Shown piece by piece: positions 7,800-16,324 of a stretch of 64,000 bases of DNA. The notes under the pieces were generated by a model, which made no database searches, was not told where the DNA came from, and worked only from the letters and a program-made list of their open reading frames with translations. Location: contig JAHZJK010000033.1 of assembly GCA_022600955.1 (NCBI GenBank), positions 1 to 64,000 of the forward strand, given 5' to 3'. The position numbers were made by a program, and so were the translations under genes. Position 1 is the first letter of the stretch. Every line of letters begins with the position of its first letter. The stretch is from Gammaproteobacteria bacterium (GTDB lineage Bacteria; Pseudomonadota; Gammaproteobacteria; Steroidobacterales; Woeseiaceae).

Positions 7800-9290
7800 A
7801 TGCACCAACTTTCCGGCATGGACTCTTCGTTTCTTTACCTGGAAACCGGTAATACACCGATGCACATCGGCAGCCTTGCGATCTACGACCAGAGCACGGC
7901 ACCCGGCGGTAAAGTCACATTCAAAGAGATTCTGAAATTTTTCGGTGAACGCCTGCACAAAGCTCGTGCCTTCAGGCAGCGGCTGGCTCGCGTTCCACTA
8001 AGCCTCGACCATCCTTACTGGATAGAGGATCCCGATTTCGACCTCGAGTTTCATGTCAGGCACATTGCCTTGCCCGCGCCCGGAGACTGGCGACAATTGT
8101 GCATCCAGGCGGCGCGATTGCATGCGCGACCGCTGGATCGTAACAAGCCCTTGTGGGAGGCCTACGTTATCGAAGGACTCGACAATGTTGAGGGTGTGCC
8201 GAAGGGAAGTTTCGCGCTGGTTACGAAAATACATCATGCGGCCATTGACGGTGTATCCGGTGCTGAAATCTCTGCCGCGATTCACGACCTGTCTCCGGAC
8301 GCGGAGGTTGATGAACCTGATAAACCGTGGGTTGCTGAACGCATGCCAACGGGCGTGGAGCTCCTGACGCGAAGTGCCGCCAAAAGCGTCGGTGCGCCGA
8401 TGAAGCTTGGCAAGTTGCTGTACCGGTCTGTGCCGCAGCTTGGAAAAGTGGTCGCTGGCCTCGCAACCAAGCAACTCAAGATTCCAACCAAGGTTCCGCG
8501 GACTCGGTTTAACGCGGAAGTATCGCCGCACCGCGTTTTCACGGGTCGTTCCTTTGATCTGAACGACGTCAAAGCGATCAAAAATTCTCAGGAAGGCACG
8601 ACCGTCAATGACGTTGTTGTGAGTATTTGCGGTGGGGCGTTACGCTACTATCTTGAGGACAAGAATGAGTTGCCATCTGAGTCTTTGGTGGCGATGGCGC
8701 CGATGTCGGCAAGACCGCCCGATAAGAAGAAGTCGGCAGGTAACCTCGTTACTGCAATGAGCTTGCCGATCCGTAGCGATATTGCGGATCCGCTCGAACG
8801 TCTGTTGGCAGTCAGCAAGGAAAGCACCCAGGCCAAGAAGCTCACGTATACGATGGGGCCACATCTTGCAGCGGACGCCGCCGAGTTTTTACCATCGACG
8901 GTGTCAGGACTCCTGGCGCGCACCTATGTGGGCTGGGGAATGGTCGATCGCGTGCCACCGATCGTGAATACAATTATCACGAATGTTCCGGGTCCGAATA
9001 TTCCCTTGTATTCCATGGGTTCCAAGATGGTTGCGACATATGGTCTCGGACCTGTCGTTCACGGACTCGGGTTGTTCCAGCCTGTACTAAGCTACAACGA
9101 CACAATTACCATTAGTGCCGTCGCGGACAGGGAGATGATGCCCGACCCGGCGTTCTATGGTGAGTGTCTCGAACGCTCTTTCAATGAGCTCAAAGCGGCG
9201 ACGATTGGAGCGGCGACCCGAAAGTCGGCCAAATCAAAGCCCAGCAATGTAAAGAAGATCAGGAAAGCACCGCGCGCGAAGGCCTCTTAG
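7800..9290 (+). CDS. wax ester synthase / diacylglycerol acyltransferase
   Basis: A 496-residue member of the bifunctional WS/DGAT family, which transfers acyl-CoA to fatty alcohols or diacylglycerol. It opens with MHQLSGMDSSFLYLE and holds the HHAAIDG catalytic motif at residues 145-151. The conserved NDVV and NVPGP segments lie further on. Residues from about 474 are a Lys/Ala/Ser-rich basic tail absent from typical family members. ATG 7800 is chosen because the protein then begins at the conserved MxxLSxMD start. With the phasins and PlsC fusion it indicates lipid-body storage. Confidence 0.92.
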   Translation: MHQLSGMDSSFLYLETGNTPMHIGSLAIYDQSTAPGGKVTFKEILKFFGERLHKARAFRQRLARVPLSLDHPYWIEDPDFDLEFHVRHIALPAPGDWRQLCIQAARLHARPLDRNKPLWEAYVIEGLDNVEGVPKGSFALVTKIHHAAIDGVSGAEISAAIHDLSPDAEVDEPDKPWVAERMPTGVELLTRSAAKSVGAPMKLGKLLYRSVPQLGKVVAGLATKQLKIPTKVPRTRFNAEVSPHRVFTGRSFDLNDVKAIKNSQEGTTVNDVVVSICGGALRYYLEDKNELPSESLVAMAPMSARPPDKKKSAGNLVTAMSLPIRSDIADPLERLLAVSKESTQAKKLTYTMGPHLAADAAEFLPSTVSGLLARTYVGWGMVDRVPPIVNTIITNVPGPNIPLYSMGSKMVATYGLGPVVHGLGLFQPVLSYNDTITISAVADREMMPDPAFYGECLERSFNELKAATIGAATRKSAKSKPSNVKKIRKAPRAKAS

Positions 9291-9420
9291 CACGAGGCGG
9301 CAGTGACAAAACCCGGACCGCATCAGTATTTTCACGCATTGCTCAAAATTCCCCTGCGGCTGACTATACTGATAGCAATGACTCTGGTGTCGATGACACC
9401 ACTAAGGGAGGGTCGGACAA

Positions 9421-10020
9421 ATGCGTATCTCTCATGTAGCGTGGGTGGTCGCCGTTGTGATGCTTGCGTCGCAGGCAATCGCTGGCGATTTCGAAACAGG
9501 CCTGTCGGCCTACAATTCTGCAGACTACGAAACAGCACTGAACGAATGGCAACCATTGGCTGACGCTGGCGATGCTGACGGACAATTCGGTCTTGGACAA
9601 ATGTACGGCAACGGATTCGGCGTCATGATGGACGATGCGGCCGCAATTCACTGGTATGGACTGGCCGCCGGGCAGGGACACGCGAAAGCGCAATACAATC
9701 TCGCGATCATGCATCAAAATGGCTGGGGTGTGCCGCAGAGCGACGCAGAAGCGGTGAAGCTCTATACGCAGGCGGCAGAACAGGGTGTTACAGAAGCGAT
9801 GCTGGCGCTCGGACGGTTCTTGTCAATGGACTTTGCGCCGGAATACGATCCCGTGGAGGCGTTCAAGTGGTACAGCCTTGCAGCCTTGATGGGGGATATT
9901 GACGCCGGTTTGAAGCTGGAAGCAGTAGCGGGCTCGATGAGTGTCGAGCAAGTCACTGAAGGTAATGCGCTCGTTGAGCTTTGGTCTGGCGAACATACCG
10001 ACCTCTTGGCCAGTCACTAA
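9421..10020 (+). CDS. exported Sel1-like repeat protein
   Basis: A 199-residue protein with a signal peptide (AWVVAVVMLASQAIAG). Three to four Sel1-type repeats of about 36 residues follow (for example DGQFGLGQMYGNGFGV and KAQYNLAIMHQNGWGV). Sel1 repeats form helical solenoids used for protein-protein contacts, commonly in the periplasm. A GGGAGG-type ribosome site precedes ATG 9421. Its end overlaps the convergent maiA gene by four bases. The binding partner is unknown. Confidence 0.88.
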   Translation: MRISHVAWVVAVVMLASQAIAGDFETGLSAYNSADYETALNEWQPLADAGDADGQFGLGQMYGNGFGVMMDDAAAIHWYGLAAGQGHAKAQYNLAIMHQNGWGVPQSDAEAVKLYTQAAEQGVTEAMLALGRFLSMDFAPEYDPVEAFKWYSLAALMGDIDAGLKLEAVAGSMSVEQVTEGNALVELWSGEHTDLLASH

Positions 10021-10649
10021 CCGGCGTCACTCTGCTGTTCAGGCGCGGCTCGCCGGAAAGCATCCAGCTCATTGCAGAAGTCGACGGCCGCAACCAGTTT
10101 TGGATAGGCATCGAGCGGCACGTCAAAGCGCCTTGCGTTATACATTTGTGGCACAAGGAGCGCGTCTGCAAGCGTTGGCGTATCGCCAAATACGAACGGA
10201 CCCGGTTTGACCATTTGCTCCAGGGCTTTAAAACCCTCATGAATCCAGTGGCGGTACCAGTCTGCCTGCGGATCTGCCTTGAACTCTGCCTTGATGTATT
10301 TCATGACTCGCAGGTTCAGGATTGGGTGAATGTCGCAAGCGATTGCCTGGCAAAACGCGCGAACTTCGCTACGCAGGGGTTGTGGCTTTGGTAGCAGCGC
10401 GATTTCCGGATACTCTTCCTCGAGATACTCCAGCATTGCCATGGATTGACCAATGGCGACATCGCCGTCCTCAAGAAAAGGCACCAGCATTTGTGGATTC
10501 TTGCGTGCGTATTCCGCACTACGGTGTTCGGAAACGCCGGGCGCCAGCGACACAGGAATGATCTCATGATCAAGCCCTTTCAGGTTCAACGCTATACGCA
10601 GGCGGTAAGCTGCAGATGAGCGCCAGTAGCTGTAAAGTTTGATCGGCAC
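10017..10649 (-). CDS. maiA: maleylacetoacetate isomerase
   Basis: A 210-residue zeta-class glutathione transferase-like enzyme. The N-terminal thioredoxin fold carries YSYWRSSAAYRLRIALNLKG, the glutathione-site signature of this family; an all-helical C-terminal domain follows. It isomerises maleylacetoacetate to fumarylacetoacetate in tyrosine and homogentisate breakdown. Its ATG overlaps the stop of fahA by one base, and the gene order HPPD, VOC, FahA, MaiA supports the assignment over a generic glutathione transferase. Confidence 0.92.
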   Translation of the reverse strand: MPIKLYSYWRSSAAYRLRIALNLKGLDHEIIPVSLAPGVSEHRSAEYARKNPQMLVPFLEDGDVAIGQSMAMLEYLEEEYPEIALLPKPQPLRSEVRAFCQAIACDIHPILNLRVMKYIKAEFKADPQADWYRHWIHEGFKALEQMVKPGPFVFGDTPTLADALLVPQMYNARRFDVPLDAYPKLVAAVDFCNELDAFRRAAPEQQSDAG

Positions 10650-11653
10650 TAGCCTTCGTATCGTGTGATGATCTGATCGATACTGCCGAAGATCGAGTCA
10701 CCATTGTCATCGTTCATTTCGATTCGAACACGATCGCCGAATCGCATAAACGACGTGCTCGGTTTGCCATCGTTTATCGTTTCGATTGTACGAATTTCGG
10801 CAATGCAGGAATAGCCAACGCCACCGTCCGAAATCGGTTTGCCGGGACCATCATTGAGCTTGTTCGAGACTGTTCCCGATCCGATGATTGCACCAGCCGA
10901 CAGCGGCCGCGTTTTTGCGGCGTGTGCTACTAGCTGGCCAAAATCGAAAGTCATGTCGACGCCTGCCTCCGGTTTACCGAATAATTCATCGTTCAGGAAC
11001 GACAGCAGCGGCAGGTGTACTTTGGCGTCTCGCCAGCTGTCACCGAGTTCATCAGGCGTGACAGCAATCGGCGAAAACGCACTTGACGGTTTTGACTGAA
11101 AGAAGCCGAAGCCTTTCGCGAGTTCACCCGGTATCAGGCCACGCAGCGAGACGTCGTTGACGAGCATGATGAGTTCGATGTGATTGACCGCATCCGTGGC
11201 AGAGACGCCCATAGGTACGTCGCCAGTCACGACTGTCACTTCTGCTTCGAAATCGATGCCCCACGCTTCGTCGCCCAACGGTACGTCGTCGCGAGGACCG
11301 ACAAATGAATCTGAGCCGCCCTGGTACATTAACGGATCAGTCCAGAAGGTCGCCGGCATTTCGGCGCCGCGTGCCTTGCGAACCAGCTCGACGTGGTTGA
11401 CATAGGCTGAGCCGTCGGCCCATTGATAAGCACGCGGGAGTGGTGAAGCGCAGGCGGCCTGGTCGAATGGCTTGCCACCGCCGGTTTCCAGTTCAGCGGC
11501 GATACGTTCAAGTGCGGGGCGCTTGTTTGCCCAGTCATCGAGTGCTGCCTGCAGTGTATCGGCAACCGCTGCCGCCGATGAGTATCGCGTCAAATCTCTG
11601 GACACAACAACGAGTTGGCCGTCACGGCCGTTTTTCAGGGATGCGAGTTTCAT
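10649..11653 (-). CDS. fahA: fumarylacetoacetase
   Basis: A 334-residue fumarylacetoacetate hydrolase. It begins MKLASLKNGRDGQLVVVSRD and contains the metal-site region DFEAEVTVVTGDV and an IIGSGTVSN segment. It splits fumarylacetoacetate into fumarate and acetoacetate, the last step of tyrosine degradation. It abuts the VOC gene upstream and overlaps maiA downstream, so the genes form one transcript. The length matches the shorter bacterial FAH type rather than the roughly 420-residue form. Confidence 0.92.
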   Translation of the reverse strand: MKLASLKNGRDGQLVVVSRDLTRYSSAAAVADTLQAALDDWANKRPALERIAAELETGGGKPFDQAACASPLPRAYQWADGSAYVNHVELVRKARGAEMPATFWTDPLMYQGGSDSFVGPRDDVPLGDEAWGIDFEAEVTVVTGDVPMGVSATDAVNHIELIMLVNDVSLRGLIPGELAKGFGFFQSKPSSAFSPIAVTPDELGDSWRDAKVHLPLLSFLNDELFGKPEAGVDMTFDFGQLVAHAAKTRPLSAGAIIGSGTVSNKLNDGPGKPISDGGVGYSCIAEIRTIETINDGKPSTSFMRFGDRVRIEMNDDNGDSIFGSIDQIITRYEG

Positions 11654-12196
11654 CTATTGATCGCCTCGAAATTCAAGTTCATGCAACCATGCCGCATGGC
11701 GCGGTGCCTTTTTGGTCTGGCTCCATTCTTCCAGCATTGCGGGGGCAACGCGCTTCAGCTCATCGACCTGTTCCTGCGTATGTGTATTGGCGACAAGCTC
11801 GAGCCGGTGGCCGTTCGGGTCGAAGAAATAGATCGACTGAAAGATGCCGTGATTGGTCGGGCCGATAACATCCAGTCCCTCGCCCTCGATATGTTTTTTC
11901 GCTGCGAGCAGCGCTTCGTAGTCCTCGACTTCGAACGCGATGTGTTGCACCCAGGCCGGTGTATTGTGGTCGCGGTCCATGTCTGCTTGCGTCGGTAACT
12001 CAAAAAATGCGAGTACATTCCCCATGCCGCAATCAAGAAAGACATGCATGTATGGATCGGGCTCTTTTGTTGAAGGGACCTGGTCTTCTGCGAACGCCAC
12101 CGTGAACTCCATGTTCAGGACACGTTGGTAAAAGTCGACGGTCTGTTTCGCGTCTTTACAGCGATACGCCACATGGTGAATGCGTTTCAGATTCAT
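11654..12196 (-). CDS. VOC-superfamily metalloprotein in tyrosine operon
   Basis: A 180-residue vicinal-oxygen-chelate protein with two beta-alpha-beta-beta-beta modules. The metal-ligand pattern appears intact: His8 (IHHVAYRCKD), Glu66 (LAFFEL), His85 (VQHIAFEVED) and Glu133 (GHRLELVANT). The family covers glyoxalases, isomerases and extradiol dioxygenases, so the reaction cannot be read from sequence alone. It lies between hpd and fahA, which implies a tyrosine-pathway intermediate as substrate. Homogentisate dioxygenase (HmgA, a cupin) is not in the window. Confidence 0.82.
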   Translation of the reverse strand: MNLKRIHHVAYRCKDAKQTVDFYQRVLNMEFTVAFAEDQVPSTKEPDPYMHVFLDCGMGNVLAFFELPTQADMDRDHNTPAWVQHIAFEVEDYEALLAAKKHIEGEGLDVIGPTNHGIFQSIYFFDPNGHRLELVANTHTQEQVDELKRVAPAMLEEWSQTKKAPRHAAWLHELEFRGDQ

Positions 12197-12208
12197 GTTC
12201 TGCTCCTG

Positions 12209-13288
12209 TCAGCCGTTTTCACTAACGATGCCGCGTGCAACCTGGTCGCGTTCGATGGACTCGAACAGTGCCTTGAAATTGCCTTCGCCAAAGCCCTCGT
12301 CCTGCTTGCGCTGAATGAACTCGAAGAACGTCGGTCCAACCATGTTGGCTGAAAAAATCTGCAGCAACAAGCGCGGCTCGCCATCTTCAGTCGTGCCATC
12401 CAGCAATATGCCTCGCGATTGCAGCTCGTCCACTGGCTCGCCGTGCCCCGGGAGGCGTTCTTCGAGCATCTCGTAGTACGCCTCAGGTGGTGCCGTCATG
12501 AACTCGATACCTTGTTTCTGCAGGCGGTCCCAGCACTCCAGCAGGTTGTCGCAACTGAAAGCAATGTGCTGGATCCCCTCACCATTGAAATCCATGAGGT
12601 ATTCCTCAATCTGCCCCGTGCCTTGTGAAGCCTCTTCGTTCAGAGGTATACGAATCTTGCCATCCGGCGCGGTCATCGCTTTGGAGAGTAGCCCTGTATG
12701 TTTGCCCTTGATATCGAAGTAGCGAATCTCGCGGAAGTTGAAGAGCTTCTCGTAGTAGTCCGCCCAGTACTGCATGCGACCACGGTAGACATTGTGCGTC
12801 AGGTGATCGATGACGTCGAAGCCGCAACCTTTCGGGTGCCGGTCAATGCCTTCAAAGAAATTGAAATCGATATCGTAAATCGACGTGCCTTCCTGGTAGC
12901 GATCGATCAGATAGACAGTGGCGCCACCGATACCCTTGATCGCAGGGAGCCGCAACTCCATCGGACCCGTTGGAATCTCGACCGGCTCCGCGCCGTTCTC
13001 AAGTGCATGCGCGTAAGCCGCGTGCGCATCTCGAACGCGAAACGCCATGCCGCAGGCACACGGACCGTGTTCGCGTGCGAAGTAGTATGCGTGGCTGCCG
13101 ACTTCATTATTGATAATGAAGTTGATGCCGCCCTGGCGCCACAACGTGACATCCTTGGAACGGTGCTTCGCAACTTTGCTAAAGCCGAGCAGCGTAAATG
13201 CGCTTTCGAGGACACTCGGGTCAGGTGCGGCGAACTCGACAAATTCGAAGCCGTCGAGGCCCATCGGGTTTTCAAACAGGTCTGCCAT
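12209..13288 (-). CDS. hpd: 4-hydroxyphenylpyruvate dioxygenase
   Basis: A 359-residue Fe(II) dioxygenase converting 4-hydroxyphenylpyruvate to homogentisate. The facial triad is visible as His162 ([10 protein letters not shown]), His241 ([10 protein letters not shown]) and Glu323 ([10 protein letters not shown]). The start [19 protein letters not shown] is typical of bacterial HPPD, and GAGGAGATTCTA precedes the ATG. It is the first gene of the operon hpd-VOC-fahA-maiA and is transcribed away from the Lrp-family gene, which probably controls it. Confidence 0.97.
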   Translation of the reverse strand: MADLFENPMGLDGFEFVEFAAPDPSVLESAFTLLGFSKVAKHRSKDVTLWRQGGINFIINNEVGSHAYYFAREHGPCACGMAFRVRDAHAAYAHALENGAEPVEIPTGPMELRLPAIKGIGGATVYLIDRYQEGTSIYDIDFNFFEGIDRHPKGCGFDVIDHLTHNVYRGRMQYWADYYEKLFNFREIRYFDIKGKHTGLLSKAMTAPDGKIRIPLNEEASQGTGQIEEYLMDFNGEGIQHIAFSCDNLLECWDRLQKQGIEFMTAPPEAYYEMLEERLPGHGEPVDELQSRGILLDGTTEDGEPRLLLQIFSANMVGPTFFEFIQRKQDEGFGEGNFKALFESIERDQVARGIVSENG

Positions 13289-13377
13289 TAGAATCTCCTC
13301 TGTCGTGCAGTGCTTTTCGACATTATGCGCGCTGATCGCAGAAATTGTGTTCGAAAAGCGCTATAGTCAATCTTCAA

Positions 13378-13395
13378 TTGAAACAAAAGTTTCAA
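13378..13395. promoter_or_regulatory. perfect inverted repeat, likely Lrp-family operator
   Basis: TTGAAAC-AAAA-GTTTCAA lies in the hpd/Lrp divergent intergenic region, about 29 bases before the regulator's ATG. It sits in AT-rich sequence suited to autoregulation and to control of hpd. Binding is inferred from position and symmetry. Confidence 0.6.
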
Positions 13396-13423
13396 AAAAT
13401 AAAGTATTTAGGAGCAAAAGCGC

Positions 13424-13882
13424 ATGGATTTGTCGAGAGCTGACCGTCGCCTGTTAAACGAGCTGCAGCGCGATGCCACGCGTAATCAGAGTGAGCTGGC
13501 CGAACTTGTGGGTATGTCACGGACTTCCTGCTGGCGCCGCATCCGCGAATTCGAGGCCGCGGGGCTTATCGAGCGACAAGTGGCGATAGTCAATCCAAAA
13601 GCCGCCGGCTTCAATATCCAGGTGCTTCTGTTGGTTGCGATGACCGAGCACACGGACGAAAACCGGCACAATTTTGAGCGCCATGTGTCACTGCTGCCAG
13701 AAGTAACAGAGTGTTTTTCAGTTTCGGGCGACAGGGACTACATACTGCATGTCGTTGTTCGTGACATGGATAGATATAACGATTTTCTCAACAGCGAGAT
13801 ATTGAAACACGCTGCGGTGCGCTCAGCGAGCTCAACGTTCGTTTTGCGGCGCGTGAAGTACAGCACCGAACTGCCGGTGTAA
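13424..13882 (+). CDS. Lrp/AsnC-family regulator of tyrosine catabolism
   Basis: A 152-residue regulator. An N-terminal winged helix-turn-helix (NQSELAELVGMSRTSCWRRI) is followed by the RAM ligand-binding domain (about residues 65-145, with CFSVSGDRDYILHVVV). These proteins form octamers that sense amino acids. It is divergent from hpd with a perfect inverted repeat between them, so an aromatic amino acid or keto acid is the likely effector. It resembles the regulator next to the aryl-pyruvate oxidoreductase at 38.9 kb. Confidence 0.93.
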   Translation: MDLSRADRRLLNELQRDATRNQSELAELVGMSRTSCWRRIREFEAAGLIERQVAIVNPKAAGFNIQVLLLVAMTEHTDENRHNFERHVSLLPEVTECFSVSGDRDYILHVVVRDMDRYNDFLNSEILKHAAVRSASSTFVLRRVKYSTELPV

Positions 13883-13899
13883 CACGCTTCAATCGCAGC

Positions 13900-14754
13900 T
13901 CACGGCTTGACGGCTGACTGGATCGATTGAAAGTCTGTGCTCAAGGCATTCTTGCTGTCGCGCAGGCGGTCGACAGCAGTTTCACCACATTCCAGTGCCA
14001 GTGCGACGTGAATGGCATCCAGCAGGGCTAGTTGAGCGAGCCGCGAACTCATCGGAGTGTAGACACTTGTGTCCTCAATGACCTGGCAGGGGAATAGCAG
14101 GCTGGCTTCAGTGGCGAGCTTTGATTCAGGGTTGGTAATTGCAATGACCGTCGCACCACGAGTAGTTGCGAGCCGCGCAGCATGTGCAAATTCTACCCAG
14201 CGCCCAGTGTGTGAGAGCAGCACCAGGACATCGTCAGGTTCTGCAATGGCTGCAAATTGCAGGATCATCGGCGTGTCATTCAAAGATGAGCAGGGGATAC
14301 CAAGGCGAAAAAACTTGTGGCAGGCATCTCTCGCAACGTGACCCGATGCCCCCAATCCTGCGAAGGCGATCTGACGAGCACGCGACATTGTTCGGATTGC
14401 TGCATCAATCGGCATCGTTGACAACAGAGAGCGCATGTCAATCAGGGATTGGATCGACGCATCCATGACTTTGAGGACGGCGTCCGACGACGAGTCGTCC
14501 GGGCGTACGTCGCGGTGCACAAAACTGGCGGGGTTGCTGAGGGCCTCGGTTAGCCTGATGCCCAGTTCGCGAAATCCGCTGAGCCCTACATGTCGGCAAA
14601 ACCGTACGACGGTGGGCTCACTGGTTCCGCACTCTGCCGCAATATGCGCAAGTGTTGCTCCAGCGGCCTCTTTTGGGTGCGCTAGAACCCACTCAGCGAC
14701 GCTTTTTTCAGAGCGACTCAGGTCGGGCAGCGCGCGATTGATTGTCGATAACAT
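13900..14754 (-). CDS. hexR: HexR-type RpiR-family repressor
   Basis: A 284-residue protein. The N-terminal RpiR helix-turn-helix (HIAAECGTSEPTVVRFCRHV) precedes a SIS sugar-phosphate domain (IAFAGLGASGHVARDACHKF). HexR represses glucose and Entner-Doudoroff genes and is released by 2-keto-3-deoxy-6-phosphogluconate. The divergent zwf-pgl-edd-glk operon and an adjacent HexR-like box support the name. The box overlaps the hexR start codon itself, implying tight autoregulation. Confidence 0.93.
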   Translation of the reverse strand: MLSTINRALPDLSRSEKSVAEWVLAHPKEAAGATLAHIAAECGTSEPTVVRFCRHVGLSGFRELGIRLTEALSNPASFVHRDVRPDDSSSDAVLKVMDASIQSLIDMRSLLSTMPIDAAIRTMSRARQIAFAGLGASGHVARDACHKFFRLGIPCSSLNDTPMILQFAAIAEPDDVLVLLSHTGRWVEFAHAARLATTRGATVIAITNPESKLATEASLLFPCQVIEDTSVYTPMSSRLAQLALLDAIHVALALECGETAVDRLRDSKNALSTDFQSIQSAVKP

Positions 14755-14768
14755 GTAGTAAAATTACA
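14754..14768. promoter_or_regulatory. HexR-like operator
   Basis: TGTAGTAAAATTACA matches the known gammaproteobacterial HexR palindrome (TGTARTnWnATTACA, from memory). It begins on the last base of the hexR ATG complement, so binding would block hexR translation or transcription initiation. A weaker related sequence, TGTAGTAAACTTTCG, starts at 14816 close to zwf. Confidence 0.8.
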
Positions 14769-14850
14769 TCAATATCGCGGAATTTGCTACAAAAGTTGCG
14801 TACAAAAGGACAAATTGTAGTAAACTTTCGTAAATTAACCAGGAAAACTC

Positions 14851-16323
14851 ATGGCCCAATTACTACCGGTCGACACCTTTGACCTCGTTATTTTTGGCGG
14901 TACTGGCGATCTGGCAATGCGTAAGTTGCTGCCGGCGCTGTACCACCGCGACAAGGATGGGCAGATCACTGCTGAGAGTCGCATCATCGCGGCGAGTCGC
15001 GGCGCACTGACGCAGCAAGCCTATCTTGAGCTTGTTGAAGAAGCGCTGAAGAGCAACCTTGCTGAAGGTGATTTTGATGAAGCGCACTGGAAGGTCTTTG
15101 CCAGGCGCCTGCACTATGCGCAGGCGGACGCGTATGAACATGACGGTTGGGGCGAACTCAATAAGCTTTTGTCCGGCTACGAGGAACGAACACGAGTCGC
15201 CTACCTGGCAACCGCGCCCGGTCTGTTCGGTGCAATCGCAACGGGTCTGAAAAGTAACGGACTGGTGACTGAGCCGAGTCGAATCGTTCTGGAGAAACCA
15301 CTCGGACGAGACCTGGATTCAGCGCGCGATATCAACGATGCCGTTGGCCAGTGTTTCGCAGAGAACCAGATTTATCGTATTGACCATTACCTTGGCAAAG
15401 AGACGGTACAGAATCTGCTGGCATTACGTTTCGGCAATTCACTATTCGAACCGCTGTGGCGCCGAAGCGCGATAGATCATGTGCAAATCACAGTGTCCGA
15501 GGACCTTGGTGTTGGCGGCCGCGTGGAGTTCTATGATCGCGTTGGCGCACTGCGCGACATGGTGCAGAACCACATGCTGCAACTGGTTTGCCTGTTTGCG
15601 ATGGAAGCACCATCCAGCCTCGATCAAAACGCCGTGCGTGACGAAAAGATCAAAGTGCTGAGATCTCTCAAGCCGATCTCCGCCGAGGGTGCGAAAAAAC
15701 ATTCCGTGCGCGGTCAGTACTCGGCTGGTGCAGTTAACGGCGAAACGGTAGACGGCTACCTGGACGAGTTAGACGGTGGCAAGAGTACGACAGAGACGTT
15801 TGTCGCGTTAAAGCTTGAGATCGAAAACTGGCGATGGTCGGGTGTGCCGTTCTACTTGCGGACCGGCAAACGCTTGAAAGCGAAGCATTCGGAAATCGTA
15901 GTGCAGTTTCAAGACGTACCGCATTCAATTTTTCCGGAACAGGAATACAACGTATCGCCGAACTTGCTGCGCATTCGATTGCAGCCAGACGAAGGAGTGC
16001 AGCTGTCAGTCATGGCCAAAGAGCCAGGCCCGGGCGGCTTCGAACTGAAGCCTGTATCGCTGGATCTGAGTTTTGCCGAGACCTTTGGAGTCCGCTATCC
16101 GGATGCCTATGAGCGCTTGCTGATGGAAGTGCTGCGCGGTAATCCCGCGTTGTTCATGCGCCGCGATGAAGTTGAAGCGGCATGGCAATGGATCGACGGC
16201 ATCATTGATAGCTGGCAGACCAGCAATCAGAGCGTGGAAAGCTACGTATCCGGTTCATGGGGACCGTCAGCGGCAGCGTTAATGCTTGATCGTGATGGTC
16301 GATCCTGGCACCAGGAAGACTAG
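14851..16323 (+). CDS. zwf: glucose-6-phosphate 1-dehydrogenase
   Basis: A 490-residue enzyme oxidising glucose-6-phosphate to 6-phosphogluconolactone with NAD(P)+. It has the Rossmann motif IFGGTGDLAMRKLLPALY (residues 14-31) and the substrate-site signature RIDHYLGKE (176-184). It is first in an operon with pgl, edd and glk, divergent from hexR. Length and motifs are normal. Confidence 0.97.
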   Translation: MAQLLPVDTFDLVIFGGTGDLAMRKLLPALYHRDKDGQITAESRIIAASRGALTQQAYLELVEEALKSNLAEGDFDEAHWKVFARRLHYAQADAYEHDGWGELNKLLSGYEERTRVAYLATAPGLFGAIATGLKSNGLVTEPSRIVLEKPLGRDLDSARDINDAVGQCFAENQIYRIDHYLGKETVQNLLALRFGNSLFEPLWRRSAIDHVQITVSEDLGVGGRVEFYDRVGALRDMVQNHMLQLVCLFAMEAPSSLDQNAVRDEKIKVLRSLKPISAEGAKKHSVRGQYSAGAVNGETVDGYLDELDGGKSTTETFVALKLEIENWRWSGVPFYLRTGKRLKAKHSEIVVQFQDVPHSIFPEQEYNVSPNLLRIRLQPDEGVQLSVMAKEPGPGGFELKPVSLDLSFAETFGVRYPDAYERLLMEVLRGNPALFMRRDEVEAAWQWIDGIIDSWQTSNQSVESYVSGSWGPSAAALMLDRDGRSWHQED

Positions 16324-16324
16324 C

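Noticed and set aside
12698..13291. 197-codon plus-strand frame across hpd
   Set aside because: It is antisense to HPPD, whose three metal ligands are in place. It is a shadow frame.
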